From Flavobacterium sp. ASV13 (GTDB lineage Bacteria; Bacteroidota; Bacteroidia; Flavobacteriales; Flavobacteriaceae): DNA of 64,000 bases. Position 1 is the first letter of the stretch, and the number at the start of each line of letters is the position of its first letter. Location: assembly GCF_000745775.1 (NCBI RefSeq), contig NZ_JQJY01000004.1, positions 372,001 through 436,000 of the forward strand. Reading direction: 5' to 3'. Under the pieces are notes generated by a model. The model was not told the DNA's origin, did not search any database, and was given only the letters and a program-made list of their open reading frames with translations. This document shows positions 9,769-18,845 of the stretch, piece after piece. The translations under genes were made by a program, and so were the position numbers.

Positions 9769-10066
9769 AAATTTGATCCAAATAAAACAGTTTTGTCTGT
9801 ATCACGAAATTGAAAATACATTTATAAAAGAGCTAAATAGTTATGGTTTGATCAAAATTATTTTTGAAGAAAATGATGAATATTTAGAGCCTGAACAATT
9901 ACCCTCAATCGAAAAAATGATGCGTATGCATTATGATTTAAATATCAATTTAGAAGGAATTGATGCCATTTATCATCTGCTGAATAAAATTGAAACTTTA
10001 CAGCAACATTTAACAAATACCCAAAACAAACTTAGAATTTACGAAGAACAGGAAGTAAGAGAATAA
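9758..10066 (+). CDS. cbpM: Chaperone modulator CbpM
   Basis: A 102-residue protein, close to the 101 residues of E. coli CbpM. I chose the ATG at 9758 because it gives MGSKNLIQIKQFC and overlaps the cbpA stop by 11 bp, suggesting coupled translation; an earlier in-frame ATG at 9731 would overlap more. The N-terminal half has a MerR-like winged-helix pattern (IEKMMRMHYDLNINLEGIDA) and the end is a short coiled coil (IETLQQHLTNTQNKLRIYEE). CbpM is known to bind the CbpA J domain and inhibit it. Gene order supports the call more than sequence alone. Confidence 0.85.
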   Translation: MGSKNLIQIKQFCLYHEIENTFIKELNSYGLIKIIFEENDEYLEPEQLPSIEKMMRMHYDLNINLEGIDAIYHLLNKIETLQQHLTNTQNKLRIYEEQEVRE

Positions 10067-10226
10067 GCAAATGGGATTTTAAAATATCACAAAAAAGAAA
10101 GATTTATAATAGGATTTCAAACCAAAATGATTCTTTTTCACCACCTTATTTTATAAATTGCAGCGCATTAATTAACCTGAATTTGTTTTTAAAAACCACC
10201 AAAAACAATTCAAAAAAAATCATAAA

Positions 10227-10610
10227 ATGAAAAGAGAAAACATCTTAACAGGATCACCGTGGGAAGACAAAATGGGATACTGCCGTGCTGTAAGAATTGG
10301 TAATATCATCGAGGTTTCGGGAACTGTAGCGATTGTTGATGGTGATAAAGTGAAAGCCGATGACGCTTACGCGCAGACATATAACATTATTGAACGTGTT
10401 GAAAAAGTTCTTGAAGATTTGAACGTTGGAATTAAAGATGTTATCAGAACAAGAATTTTTACGACAGATGTTTCTACTTTTGAAGAAGTTGCCAGAGCAC
10501 ATTCGGCTTTCTTTAAAGATGTAAAACCTACAACCGGATTTTATGAAATCAGCAAATTAGTTGCTCCAGAATATTTGGTTGAAATCGAATTTACAGCTGT
10601 AGTACAATAA
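10227..10610 (+). CDS. RidA family protein (enamine/imine deaminase-like)
   Basis: A 127-residue member of the RidA/YER057c/UK114 superfamily, which forms trimers with clefts that hydrolyse reactive enamines and imines. Visible signatures are NIIEVSGTVAIVDGDKVKAD near the start, the conserved arginine in DVIRTRIFTTDV, and FYEISKLVAPEYLVEIEFTAV at the end. The trimer-interface pattern is intact. It looks like one of the Rid1-7 subgroups rather than archetypal RidA, because the IPYSQAV-type N-terminus is absent, so the true substrate is not certain. It is a single gene followed by a palindromic repeat. Confidence 0.88.
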   Translation: MKRENILTGSPWEDKMGYCRAVRIGNIIEVSGTVAIVDGDKVKADDAYAQTYNIIERVEKVLEDLNVGIKDVIRTRIFTTDVSTFEEVARAHSAFFKDVKPTTGFYEISKLVAPEYLVEIEFTAVVQ

Positions 10611-10618
10611 TATTTTTC

Positions 10619-10683
10619 CGCCACGAATTCACGAATTTTTTATTATTAAAGTATTCAATTCTTTACATTTGTGATTCGTGGCG
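10619..10683. repeat. CACGAATT palindromic repeat
   Basis: The left arm starts CGCCACGAATTCACGAATT (two CACGAATT octamers in tandem) and the right arm GTGATTCGTGGCG is its complement. A second copy of the left arm lies at 22586-22604. It could terminate the ridA-like gene. Confidence 0.75.
10664..10671 (+). promoter_or_regulatory. Candidate -7 box for the CLC gene
   Basis: TACATTTG fits TAnnTTTG and lies 36 bp before the ATG at 10707, inside the palindromic repeat. No good -33 box is seen, so support is limited. Confidence 0.35.
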
Positions 10684-10706
10684 AAAAAAACGCTCCTCTT
10701 TAAAAA

Positions 10707-11963
10707 ATGACTTCCCAAAACCTAAAACAATTATTGCTTTCTATTTCAAAATGGATAATTATTTGTGCATTAATTGGCATACTTTCAGGATCCGCTTCAG
10801 CATTTTTTCTAGTTTCTTTAGAATGGGTTACCCAATTTAGAATTGCACACGATTGGATTATTTGGCTTTTGCCAATAGGCGGATTATTAGTTGGTTTAAG
10901 CTATTATTACTTCGGAGAATCTGTTGTAAAAGGGAACAATTTATTGTTGGAAGAATACGAAAATCCACAGAAAACTATTCCGTTCAAAATGGCGCCTTTA
11001 GTTCTTTTGGGAACATTACTTACACATTTATTTGGAGGTTCTGCCGGACGTGAAGGTACAGCAGTTCAAATGGGAGGCGCGATTGCTGATCAATTCACCA
11101 AATTTTTCAAACTCGATAATTCCGAACGCAAAATTTTAATTATTCTCGGAATCAGCGCAGGTTTTGCATCCGTTTTCGGAACACCTTTAGCCGGTGCTAT
11201 TTTTGCTTTAGAGGTTTTATATTTTAGTAAAATCAATTTCAAAAGTATTTTGCTTTCTTTTTTAGTAGCTTATGCTGCCTATTTCACAGTTGAATTTTGG
11301 GAAATCAAACATACACATTACAGTATTCCGGTTATTCCAGAACTTAATTTCAGTAATTTATTTTATACCATAATTATCGGGCTTTTATCTGGTTTTGCTG
11401 CTTTATTATTTGCTAGAAGCACGCACTTTTGGAGTTCTCTTTTTTCAAAAAATGTAAAATATCCACCACTTCGCCCTGTTATTGGCGGCGTCATTCTGGC
11501 AATTGCAATTGCAGGTTTAGGATTTACAAAATTCTCTGGACTTGGCGTTCCTGTAATTGTAGATTCATTTTCAAATCCAAACGAATGGTATGATTTTCTA
11601 CTAAAAATTCTCTTTACCGGATTTACTTTAGGCGCTGGTTTTAAAGGCGGTGAAGTAACCCCGTTATTTTTTGTCGGCGCAACTTTAGGAAGCGCTTTGT
11701 CAACCATAATTCCAATGCCAATTGCACTTCTGGCCGGAGTTGGATTTGTAGCTGTTTTTTCTGGCGCAACCCACACACCTATCGCATGTACCATTATGGG
11801 AATGGAATTATTTGGTATTCAGCCTGGAATATTCATTGCAATTGGTTGTACAATCGCTTATTTTTCCTCAGGTTCTGTCGGAATTTATAAATCGCAAATC
11901 GTTAAAGGCGCTAAATACAAATTGTATCAAAGATTTAAGAAAGAAGAATTGGAACATCTTTGA
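10707..11963 (+). CDS. CLC-type channel/antiporter, CLC-F (fluoride) type features
   Basis: A 418-residue integral membrane protein with about ten hydrophobic helices and the CLC signatures. The gating-glutamate motif is GREGTAVQMG with Glu116 (GREGP in chloride types). GGEVTPLFFVGATLG follows with Glu316 and Thr318, and an early motif reads GNNLL. From the literature on CLC-F proteins, a Glu-Val-Thr motif in place of GxFxP and a GREGT motif mark fluoride/proton antiporters, so fluoride export is a reasonable inference. No cytoplasmic CBS domains are present. It is not obviously in an operon, and I saw no fluoride riboswitch in the short upstream gap. Confidence 0.85.
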   Translation: MTSQNLKQLLLSISKWIIICALIGILSGSASAFFLVSLEWVTQFRIAHDWIIWLLPIGGLLVGLSYYYFGESVVKGNNLLLEEYENPQKTIPFKMAPLVLLGTLLTHLFGGSAGREGTAVQMGGAIADQFTKFFKLDNSERKILIILGISAGFASVFGTPLAGAIFALEVLYFSKINFKSILLSFLVAYAAYFTVEFWEIKHTHYSIPVIPELNFSNLFYTIIIGLLSGFAALLFARSTHFWSSLFSKNVKYPPLRPVIGGVILAIAIAGLGFTKFSGLGVPVIVDSFSNPNEWYDFLLKILFTGFTLGAGFKGGEVTPLFFVGATLGSALSTIIPMPIALLAGVGFVAVFSGATHTPIACTIMGMELFGIQPGIFIAIGCTIAYFSSGSVGIYKSQIVKGAKYKLYQRFKKEELEHL

Positions 11964-12026
11964 TTTAAATCCCAAAACTCACAACTTGTAATTCATAACT
12001 TAAAAGTGTGTTAATCTATAAAATGA

Positions 12027-12058
12027 TTGCAACATTACATTAAAAAAATGTAAATTCG
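12027..12058 (+). promoter_or_regulatory. Candidate promoter of the DHH phosphoesterase / gldI operon
   Basis: TTG at 12027-12029 and TAAATTCG at 12051-12058 (one mismatch to TAnnTTTG) are separated by 21 bp and lie just before the ATG at 12065, so the mRNA would be nearly leaderless. Confidence 0.35.
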
Positions 12059-12064
12059 CACACT

Positions 12065-13069
12065 ATGAAAATACAAGATATTCAGGCAATACAATTGTTG
12101 CTTTCTGCCCCAAAGAAAATTGTAATAATCCCGCACAGAGGACCAGATGGCGATGCTATGGGTTCAACTTTAGCATTATACCATTTTTTAATAAAAAATA
12201 ATCATCAGGCAACGGTAATTGCACCTAATGATTTTCCTGATTTTTTAGCTTGGCTTCCGGGTTCTGAAAACGTAAAAATATTTGAAAAAGATACCGAAAA
12301 CTGTACCCAAATATTAGAAGCAGCCGAGTTAATTTTCACACTTGATTTTAATGCATTTCATCGTACAGGCGAAATGGAACACACTTTAGCAAAATTGACA
12401 GTTCCGTTTATCATGATCGATCATCATCAAAAACCTGATGATTATGCAACCTACATGTATTCTGACACTGAATTTGGTTCAACCTGTGAGATGGTTTACA
12501 ACTTTATTTCTTTTCTAAACAAAAAAGAAGATATTGATAAAACTATTGCAACCTGTATTTACACCGGAATTTTGACTGATTCTGGCTCGTTTCGTTTTCC
12601 AGGAACAACAGGAAACACGCATCGAATTATTGCTGAATTAATTGATTTAGGTGTTGAAAACACGCAAATTCCCGTTTTATTATTCGATAACAGCTCATAC
12701 AGCCGTTTACAATTATTAGGTCGTGCTTTGCAGAATATGAAAGTTTTTGAAGAACATAAAACGTCCTATACTTCGCTTACTCAGGATGAATTAGATTCAT
12801 TCGATTATGTAAAAGGCGATACTGAAGGAATCGTAAATTACGGACTGAGTATAAAAGGTATTGTTTTTACCGCTATTTTTATCGAAAATAAGGACGAGAA
12901 AATCATTAAAATATCTTTCCGTTCGCAAGGAGGATTTGATGTAAATCAATTTGCCAGAGATCATTTTAACGGCGGAGGGCACAGCAATGCAGCCGGCGGA
13001 AAATCTGAATTATCAATGGAAGAAACCTTAGCGAAATTTGAAGATTTAGTTACTAAACTTGCAATATAA
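12065..13069 (+). CDS. DHH/DHHA1 phosphoesterase, NrnA-like
   Basis: A 334-residue RecJ-like phosphoesterase. The N-terminal DHH domain shows the metal-binding motifs HRGPDGDAMGST, the aspartate in TLDFNAFHR, and the family motif IMIDHHQKPDD. The C-terminal DHHA1 substrate-binding domain carries FNGGGHSNAAGG. These are the hallmarks of NrnA-type enzymes, which degrade short oligoribonucleotides and dephosphorylate pAp. Bacteroidota lack Orn, so this is a plausible nanoRNase, but DHH proteins for cyclic dinucleotides look similar. It ends 6 bp before gldI and is likely co-transcribed with it. Confidence 0.88.
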   Translation: MKIQDIQAIQLLLSAPKKIVIIPHRGPDGDAMGSTLALYHFLIKNNHQATVIAPNDFPDFLAWLPGSENVKIFEKDTENCTQILEAAELIFTLDFNAFHRTGEMEHTLAKLTVPFIMIDHHQKPDDYATYMYSDTEFGSTCEMVYNFISFLNKKEDIDKTIATCIYTGILTDSGSFRFPGTTGNTHRIIAELIDLGVENTQIPVLLFDNSSYSRLQLLGRALQNMKVFEEHKTSYTSLTQDELDSFDYVKGDTEGIVNYGLSIKGIVFTAIFIENKDEKIIKISFRSQGGFDVNQFARDHFNGGGHSNAAGGKSELSMEETLAKFEDLVTKLAI

Positions 13070-13075
13070 CCGAAT

Positions 13076-13765
13076 ATGAAATATTTAAAAATCAGTATTT
13101 ACACACTTCTTTTTACTGTTTTATTTGCCAGCTGCAAGCAACATGAAGAAGCTAGAAGACCGCTTTCAAGAGCATCGGGCACTTTCATGAAAAAATCAGC
13201 TGACCGAAATAAAAAGCTAGTGGCTAATGAAGAGGATGTGATCAAAAAAATCATAAAAAGCAATCCGAAAGTAAAATATTACGCTACCAAAAAAGGCTAT
13301 TGGTTTTCTTATGATGAAAAAAATCCTAACGAAACTCAAGCGCCTCGTCGAGGAGACATTGCTTATTTCAATTTAGAAGTAAAAGACATTCAGGGTAAAA
13401 TTATTTATTCTGAAGCTGATCTTGGTCCGCAAACCTATTATGTAGACAAACAAGACATTATGATGGGATTGCGTGATGGAATCAAATATATGCACAAGGG
13501 CGAAACCGTTACCTTTTTATTTCCTTCACACATTGCTTACGGATATCATGGAGACAATAACAAAATTGGGCCAAATGAATCTTTAATGTGCACCGTAACG
13601 CTTCGTAATTTTGTTCCAGATCCTGCAGCTCCAAAAACAGCTGTTCCGGCTGGACAACCTGCAGATGCACAAGCTTCGGCAGGACAAACACCGAAACCTG
13701 CTACTCCAAAACCGGTTGCTTCAAAACCTGCCGCACCAACTAAAAAAGACACAGTAAACCCTTAA
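13076..13765 (+). CDS. gldI: Gliding motility lipoprotein GldI, FKBP-type peptidyl-prolyl isomerase
   Basis: A 229-residue lipoprotein (lipobox FASC, Cys20). The central region is an FKBP-type domain containing DIMMGLRDGIKYMHKGETV and FPSHIAYGYHGD, followed by IGPNESLMCTVTL. This wording is typical of GldI, a component required for gliding and related secretion in Flavobacterium. The tail after about residue 185 is low complexity, built of Pro, Ala, Lys and Thr. It is only 6 bp after the DHH gene and 17 bp before the first cyclophilin-FKBP gene, so these are probably one operon with shared protein-folding duties in the periplasm. Confidence 0.88.
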   Translation: MKYLKISIYTLLFTVLFASCKQHEEARRPLSRASGTFMKKSADRNKKLVANEEDVIKKIIKSNPKVKYYATKKGYWFSYDEKNPNETQAPRRGDIAYFNLEVKDIQGKIIYSEADLGPQTYYVDKQDIMMGLRDGIKYMHKGETVTFLFPSHIAYGYHGDNNKIGPNESLMCTVTLRNFVPDPAAPKTAVPAGQPADAQASAGQTPKPATPKPVASKPAAPTKKDTVNP

Positions 13766-13782
13766 ATAAAAACATTTTAGAA

Positions 13783-14859
13783 ATGAAAAAGAATATCTTA
13801 TTATTACTATTAGCCGTAACCTCACTTTATTCTTGTAAAGATGAACACAGCAATTTGCCTGATGGTTTATACGCCGACATTGAAACAAATAAAGGACATA
13901 TCATTGTTGAATTAGACTATACAAAAGCGCCTGTTACAGTAGCAAACTTTGTGACTTTGGCAGAAGGAAAAAACGAATTTGTAACCAAAGAATACAAAAA
14001 AAATCAACCCTTTTTTGATGGTTTAAAATTTCACAGAGTTATTGAAAATTTCATGATCCAGTCTGGAGATCCTGAAGGAACTGGCTCTGGTGATACTGGA
14101 TATAAATTTAAAGACGAAATTACCGATTTGAAATTTGACAAACCTGGAGTTTTGGCAATGGCAAATAACGGTCCTGGAACAAACAGCAGCCAGTTTTTTA
14201 TTACGCATGTTGAAACGCCTTGGTTAGAAGGAAAACACACTATTTTTGGTCATGTAGTTGAAAAAGGACAAGAAGTTGTAAATCAAGTAAAACAAGATGA
14301 CACGATTGTAAAAGTTACAATTATCAGAAATGGAGAAGCAGCAAAGAAATTTGATGCCGTAAAAGTATTCCATGACTATTTTTCAGAAATTGCAAAAGAG
14401 AAAAGTAAATATGCCGGAGTTCAAAAAGAAAAAGTGGCTTATTATGCTTCAATCAGACCAAAAGCAACAAAAACCAATTCAGGTTTAGAGTTTGTTATTA
14501 CCGAAAAAGGAACTGGCAAAAAACCAGCAATTGGAACCCAGATTTATATTCATTACGCAGGTTTCCTTGAAGATGGAACTTTATTCGATTCAAGCATCCC
14601 AGATGTTAATAAAGCTTTTGGAAAATATGATACTACAAGAGCAGAACAAAACGGTTATCAACCAATTCCATTTCAAGCAGGTAAAAAAGATGGTTTGATT
14701 CCTGGATTTATTGAAGGAATTGAGCAGTTGTCATTTGGAGATAAAGCGGTTCTTTTTATTCCTTCTCATTTAGCTTATGGAGCAACTGGTGCTGGAGGAG
14801 TTATTCCGCCAAATGCTAACATTATTTTCGAGATTCAATTGTTAGAAAAACCACAATAA
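13783..14859 (+). CDS. Lipoprotein peptidyl-prolyl isomerase, cyclophilin-FKBP fusion
   Basis: A 358-residue lipoprotein (lipobox LYSC, Cys18) joining two isomerase domains. The cyclophilin domain spans about residues 28-195 with FHRVIENFMIQSGDP and NSSQFFITHVETPWL. The FKBP domain spans about 230-357 with IYIHYAGFLEDGTLFDSS and [20 protein letters not shown]. Both active-site patterns look complete. It likely catalyses proline isomerisation of exported proteins in the periplasm. The next gene has the same architecture, so the pair arose by tandem duplication; the first kept a lipid anchor. Confidence 0.92.
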   Translation: MKKNILLLLLAVTSLYSCKDEHSNLPDGLYADIETNKGHIIVELDYTKAPVTVANFVTLAEGKNEFVTKEYKKNQPFFDGLKFHRVIENFMIQSGDPEGTGSGDTGYKFKDEITDLKFDKPGVLAMANNGPGTNSSQFFITHVETPWLEGKHTIFGHVVEKGQEVVNQVKQDDTIVKVTIIRNGEAAKKFDAVKVFHDYFSEIAKEKSKYAGVQKEKVAYYASIRPKATKTNSGLEFVITEKGTGKKPAIGTQIYIHYAGFLEDGTLFDSSIPDVNKAFGKYDTTRAEQNGYQPIPFQAGKKDGLIPGFIEGIEQLSFGDKAVLFIPSHLAYGATGAGGVIPPNANIIFEIQLLEKPQ

Positions 14860-14892
14860 TAAATTATTTCATAGACTTAAATTCGAAACAAA

Positions 14893-16071
14893 ATGAAATT
14901 TAAATTTCTATTATTATTCTGTTTGGCAGTAGTAAATTTACAAGCTCAGGCAACTAAAAAACCAGCAGCAAAACCAAAAGCTGCGACTACAAAAACAACT
15001 CCGGCAAAATCGGCAGCTCCAGCAAAAACAGCAGCGGTAAAAACGGTTACGCCTGCAAATCCTAATGAAGGTATTTTTGCAACAATCTCAACTTCAAAAG
15101 GTGATATTGTTGTTGTATTAGAATATGTAAAAGCTCCAGTTACTGTTGCAAATTTTATTTCTTTGGCAGAAGGAAATAATCCAAATGTTAAAGTAGAAAA
15201 ACTAAAAGGTAAACCATTTTATGATGGTTTGAAATTTCACAGAGTTATTAATGATTTCATGATTCAGGGTGGAGATCCAGACGGAAATGGTTCTGGAGGT
15301 CCGGGCTATTCCTTTAAAGATGAATTTACTGAAGAATTGAAATTTGACAAAGGTGGTATTTTGGCAATGGCAAATTCTGGTCCGGCAACTAATGGAAGCC
15401 AATTTTTCATTACACATAAAGATACTCCTTGGTTAAACGGAAAACACACTATTTTTGGTCATGTCGTTTCAGGAATGGACAATGTAAATAAAATTGTTCA
15501 GAATGATATCATGACAAAAATTACAATTACACGCAAAGGCGACGCTGCTAAAAAGTTTGATGCTGTGAAAGTTTTGGCTGATGATGTTAAAAAAGAAGAG
15601 GCAAAAAAACTTGAAGCACAAAAAGTAGTTGTACAAAAAGCAGCTTATTTTACAGCAACTAAAGCAAAAGCAACTACAACTGCATCTGGCTTAAAATATG
15701 TGATTACACAAAAAGGAACTGGCGTAAAAGGCGCTGAAGGATCAACAATTTATTTCCACTATGCGGGTTATTTTGAAGACGGAAATCTTTTTGATAGCAG
15801 TATGGCAACAGTTGCAAAAGCATATGGAAAATATGATGCAAACAGAGATGCAGCAGGCGGATACAAAGCTTTTCCTTTTGCAGTGGGCAAAAAAGACGGT
15901 ATGATTCCGGGATTCATTGAAGCTTTAGATATGATGACAGACGGAGAAAAAGCAATTTTCTTCCTTCCTTCAAATTTAGCTTATGGAGAAAAAGGTGCTG
16001 GCGGTGTGATTCCTCCAAATGCAACTTTAATTTTCGAAATTGAAACTTATAAAAATCAGCCAGTCAAATAA
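14893..16071 (+). CDS. Secreted peptidyl-prolyl isomerase, cyclophilin-FKBP fusion (paralogue)
   Basis: A 392-residue paralogue of the preceding gene. It has a Sec signal peptide (ending NLQAQ) rather than a lipobox, then an Ala/Lys/Pro-rich stretch of about 40 residues, a cyclophilin domain ([34 protein letters not shown]), a charged linker, and an FKBP domain ([36 protein letters not shown]). It is probably soluble in the periplasm or loosely attached to the envelope through the basic stretch. It ends the gldI-containing cluster, with a terminator just downstream. Confidence 0.92.
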   Translation: MKFKFLLLFCLAVVNLQAQATKKPAAKPKAATTKTTPAKSAAPAKTAAVKTVTPANPNEGIFATISTSKGDIVVVLEYVKAPVTVANFISLAEGNNPNVKVEKLKGKPFYDGLKFHRVINDFMIQGGDPDGNGSGGPGYSFKDEFTEELKFDKGGILAMANSGPATNGSQFFITHKDTPWLNGKHTIFGHVVSGMDNVNKIVQNDIMTKITITRKGDAAKKFDAVKVLADDVKKEEAKKLEAQKVVVQKAAYFTATKAKATTTASGLKYVITQKGTGVKGAEGSTIYFHYAGYFEDGNLFDSSMATVAKAYGKYDANRDAAGGYKAFPFAVGKKDGMIPGFIEALDMMTDGEKAIFFLPSNLAYGEKGAGGVIPPNATLIFEIETYKNQPVK

Positions 16072-16096
16072 TTGAACTGAAAGATTTATTAAAAAT

Positions 16097-16132
16097 AAAA
16101 ACCATCAAAGCTTATATTTTGATGGTTTTTTC
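16097..16132 (+). terminator. Rho-independent terminator of the gldI/PPIase cluster
   Basis: An AAAACCATCAAA stem pairs with TTTTGATGGTTTT around a short loop, followed by T residues. Confidence 0.8.
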
Positions 16133-16250
16133 GTTTTTACAGGTTTTTAATTTTTAAAAAATATATAATTTACAGTCATAAAACAATCCCTGAATAATAT
16201 TAATCCTAATGTTTACTTCATTTTTCTATTAAATCACAAACAAAATAGCT

Positions 16251-16258
16251 TACCTTTG
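16251..16258 (+). promoter_or_regulatory. Candidate -7 box for the EamA gene
   Basis: TACCTTTG matches TAnnTTTG exactly and lies 30 bp before the chosen ATG at 16289. A T-rich stretch at 16220-16225 may serve as a weak -33 element. Confidence 0.5.
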
Positions 16259-16288
16259 CCGGCCTTAATTTTAAAACAGGAATATCAA

Positions 16289-17185
16289 ATGTCACAAAAC
16301 AATGTATTAAAAGGAGTTTTTTTAGTTGCTTTAGGAGCTACAACTTACGGAATGCTAGCTACTTTTGTAAAAATGGCTTATTCTGAAGGATATACAACAG
16401 CCGAAGTAACAACTTCTCAATTTGTTTTGGGAATAATTGGAATTTTGATAATCAATGCATTTCAGAAAATAAAAAATAAAGGAACTGCTGTAAAAGCTTC
16501 TTCAAAAAACATTTTCAGCCTGATGCTTGCCGGAACTTCACTAGGAATGACAAGTTTGTTTTATTATCTGGCTGTAAAATATATTCCGGTTTCAATTGGG
16601 ATTGTTTTATTGATGCAGACGGTTTGGATGGGCGTTTTATTAGAAATGATTTTAGAAAAAAAACTACCTTCAAAACAAAAAGTAATCGCCGTTTTTATTG
16701 TTCTTATTGGAACAGCTTTGGCTACAAATCTTATTCATGCTGATTTTCAATTGGATTGGAGAGGAATCGTTTGGGGGATTTTAGCAGCTGCTTCTTTCAC
16801 TACAACTATGTTTACCGCAAATCGTGTTGCAACCGAAATTTCGTCTGCACAACGCAGTTTGTATATGCTTTTGGGAGGAGCTGTAATTGTTTTTTCTTTC
16901 GCTTTCGCAACTCAGACAGGAGCTTTTAATCTGGCTATTTTTATGAAATGGGGAATTGTTCTATCTTTGTTTGGAACCATCATCCCTCCTATGTTAATGA
17001 ATGCTGGTTTCCCTTTGACCGGAATTGGATTAGGAAGTATTGTTTCTGCTCTTGAACTTCCTGTTTCTGTTACAATGGCTTTTGTTCTTTTGAATGAAAA
17101 AGTTATCCTTTTACAATGGATCGGAATTGTTTTAATCATTCTCGCCATAATTATTATGAATGTAAATTTCAAGGCTAAAAAATAG
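16289..17185 (+). CDS. EamA/RhaT family transporter
   Basis: A 298-residue inner-membrane protein with ten hydrophobic segments arranged as two five-helix EamA repeats, the pattern of drug/metabolite transporters. I prefer ATG 16289 (MSQNNVLKGVFLVALG), since the earlier open frame runs through the -7 box. The N-terminal helix shows GATTYGMLATFVKMAY and the second half ends with ALELPVSVTMAFVLLNEKV followed by a hydrophobic helix. Family members export amino acids, sugars or drugs; the substrate is not visible. It stands alone. Confidence 0.85.
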   Translation: MSQNNVLKGVFLVALGATTYGMLATFVKMAYSEGYTTAEVTTSQFVLGIIGILIINAFQKIKNKGTAVKASSKNIFSLMLAGTSLGMTSLFYYLAVKYIPVSIGIVLLMQTVWMGVLLEMILEKKLPSKQKVIAVFIVLIGTALATNLIHADFQLDWRGIVWGILAAASFTTTMFTANRVATEISSAQRSLYMLLGGAVIVFSFAFATQTGAFNLAIFMKWGIVLSLFGTIIPPMLMNAGFPLTGIGLGSIVSALELPVSVTMAFVLLNEKVILLQWIGIVLIILAIIIMNVNFKAKK

Positions 17186-17272
17186 ACGTTTTTGATGCTC
17201 TTTAAAAAAAAGGGCCTTGTAATGCAATAATTGTTAATTTTTTTATAAATTCGTGATATACAACACTATATC

Positions 17273-17629
17273 ATGAAACAACCTTGGCATTTATATTTAA
17301 TGGCTTTTTTATATATAATTGCCGGAATTAATCATTTCAGAAAGCCGGGAATGTACATTAAGATCATTCCGCCCGCATTTAAAAACCCCAAATTACTAAA
17401 TAATTTAAGTGGAGCTGCCGAAATCATATTAGGCTTCCTCCTATTGCTTCCTTTTACAAAAAATTTTGCCGCATGGGGAATTATTGCATTGTTAATTGCA
17501 GTATTTCCTGCGAATTTATACATGTACCAAAATAAAAAAGCAAGTTTTAATTTACCCAAATGGATTTTATTTGTACGTTTGCCCTTACAAATTGTTTTGA
17601 TTTTTTGGGCATTCCAATATACCCTTTAA
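17273..17629 (+). CDS. DoxX family membrane protein
   Basis: A 118-residue protein with four hydrophobic helices, the usual DoxX/MauE four-helix arrangement. The opening MAFLYIIAGINHFRKPGMY is the family's first-helix motif; the second helix pair has AAEIILGFLLLLPF and the third FPANLYMY. Members associate with quinone or thiol redox systems, but this small subgroup is uncharacterised. It lies 33 bp before the aquaporin gene on the same strand, so the two could be co-transcribed. Confidence 0.8.
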   Translation: MKQPWHLYLMAFLYIIAGINHFRKPGMYIKIIPPAFKNPKLLNNLSGAAEIILGFLLLLPFTKNFAAWGIIALLIAVFPANLYMYQNKKASFNLPKWILFVRLPLQIVLIFWAFQYTL

Positions 17630-17662
17630 TAATCGAATCTATTAATTTAAAATTACTTAATT

Positions 17663-18370
17663 ATGAAAAAATTATTTGCAGAGTTTTTTGGAACTTTTTG
17701 GTTAGTTTTTGGAGGTTGCGGAAGCGCGATTTTTGCAGCCGGAATTCCTGATTTAGGAATTGGATTTGCAGGAGTTGCTTTAGCTTTCGGTTTAACGGTT
17801 CTAACAATGGCATATGCTGTTGGTCACATTTCCGGTGGACATTTTAATCCAGCAGTTTCATTTGGATTGTGGGCTGGCGGAAGATTTTCAGCAAAAGATC
17901 TTATTCCTTACATTATTGCACAGTGTATTGGAGCAATTGCTGCGGCAGGAACTTTATACACAATCGCTTCTGGAAAAGCCGGTTTTGTAATTGACAATAC
18001 AAAAGCTGGTGCATTTGCATCAAATGGTTTTGGCGCTTTTTCTCCTGACGGGTATTCACTTCAGGCAGCTTTTATTGCCGAATTTGTATTGACTTTATTT
18101 TTCCTTTTAGTGATTTTGGGAGCTACAGACAAATTCGCAAACGGAAGATTTGCAGGAATCGCAATTGGTTTGGCTTTAACTTTAATTCATTTAATCAGTA
18201 TTCCAATCACCAATACTTCAGTTAACCCTGCAAGATCTTTATCTCAGGCAATTTTTGTTGGAGGTGAACCTTTATCTCAAGTTTGGCTATTTTGGGTGGC
18301 GCCAATATTAGGTGCAATTGTAGCTGGGTTTATCTATAAAACTTTGCTGCAAAATCATGATGAAGCTTAA
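17663..18370 (+). CDS. aqpZ: Aquaporin Z-like water channel
   Basis: A 235-residue MIP family channel with six membrane helices and both NPA half-helix motifs: [14 protein letters not shown] and [12 protein letters not shown]. The protein opens [22 protein letters not shown], which is typical of AqpZ. The NTSVNPARS wording, with its Arg of the selectivity filter, favours water over glycerol. Its role is osmotic water flux across the inner membrane. The GlsB-like gene begins 40 bp downstream, suggesting a short envelope-stress or osmotic operon. Confidence 0.93.
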   Translation: MKKLFAEFFGTFWLVFGGCGSAIFAAGIPDLGIGFAGVALAFGLTVLTMAYAVGHISGGHFNPAVSFGLWAGGRFSAKDLIPYIIAQCIGAIAAAGTLYTIASGKAGFVIDNTKAGAFASNGFGAFSPDGYSLQAAFIAEFVLTLFFLLVILGATDKFANGRFAGIAIGLALTLIHLISIPITNTSVNPARSLSQAIFVGGEPLSQVWLFWVAPILGAIVAGFIYKTLLQNHDEA

Positions 18371-18410
18371 TCCCCAAAATAAATCAAACATAAACTAAAA
18401 ACATTCAATT

Positions 18411-18653
18411 ATGGAATTTTTATATTTCTTACTTATAGGAGCAATTTCCGGATGGCTAGCTGGTCAAATCTGGAAAGGTGCAGGATTTGGTTTAATTGGT
18501 AATATTATCGTCGGAATCATTGGCGGTTTTATTGGCGGATGGATTGCCGGAAAATTTGGCATTGGTGGAGGCGGACTTCTTTGGCAAATTTTAATTGCTG
18601 TTGGTGGTGCGTGGGTTTTACTCTTCATTATCAGCCTGATTAAAAAAGCTTAA
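18411..18653 (+). CDS. GlsB/YeaQ/YmgE family stress-response membrane protein
   Basis: An 80-residue hydrophobic protein with three glycine-rich membrane segments (GAISGWLAGQIWKGAGFGL, GNIIVGIIGGFIGGWIAG, and a final helix ending LLFIISLIKKA). This is the transglycosylase-associated small membrane family. Members are induced by acid or osmotic stress, but their biochemical role is not known. The neighbouring aquaporin is consistent with an osmotic role. Confidence 0.88.
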   Translation: MEFLYFLLIGAISGWLAGQIWKGAGFGLIGNIIVGIIGGFIGGWIAGKFGIGGGGLLWQILIAVGGAWVLLFIISLIKKA

Positions 18654-18698
18654 GCCAAAGACATCAAAATAAATTAGTTACCTAATAAAATCATATCA

Positions 18699-18738
18699 AG
18701 AGAAAAAAGAAGTTTTAACAACCTTTTTTCTCTTTTTT
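18699..18738 (+). terminator. Rho-independent terminator
   Basis: AGAGAAAAAAG pairs with CTTTTTTCTCT across a 12-nt loop, followed by a T run. It closes the aqpZ/glsB-like unit. Confidence 0.75.
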
Positions 18739-18796
18739 TTTATTTTAAATAATTTAATAAATTAGAAGTTAAAATACATATTTATCATAATTCATG

Positions 18797-18825
18797 TTGT
18801 TATTTCGTCAATTTTACTACATTTG
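18797..18825 (+). promoter_or_regulatory. Promoter of the sterol desaturase-like gene
   Basis: TTG at 18797-18799 and TACATTTG at 18818-18825 are separated by 18 bp, a good fit to the Bacteroidota -33/-7 promoter. The ATG follows 21 bp later. Confidence 0.6.
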
Positions 18826-18845
18826 AACAAATACATTATTGAATT

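Noticed and set aside
10619..10683. Fluoride riboswitch upstream of the CLC-F gene
   Set aside because: The leader is short and mostly filled by the CACGAATT palindrome; I see no crcB-motif features.
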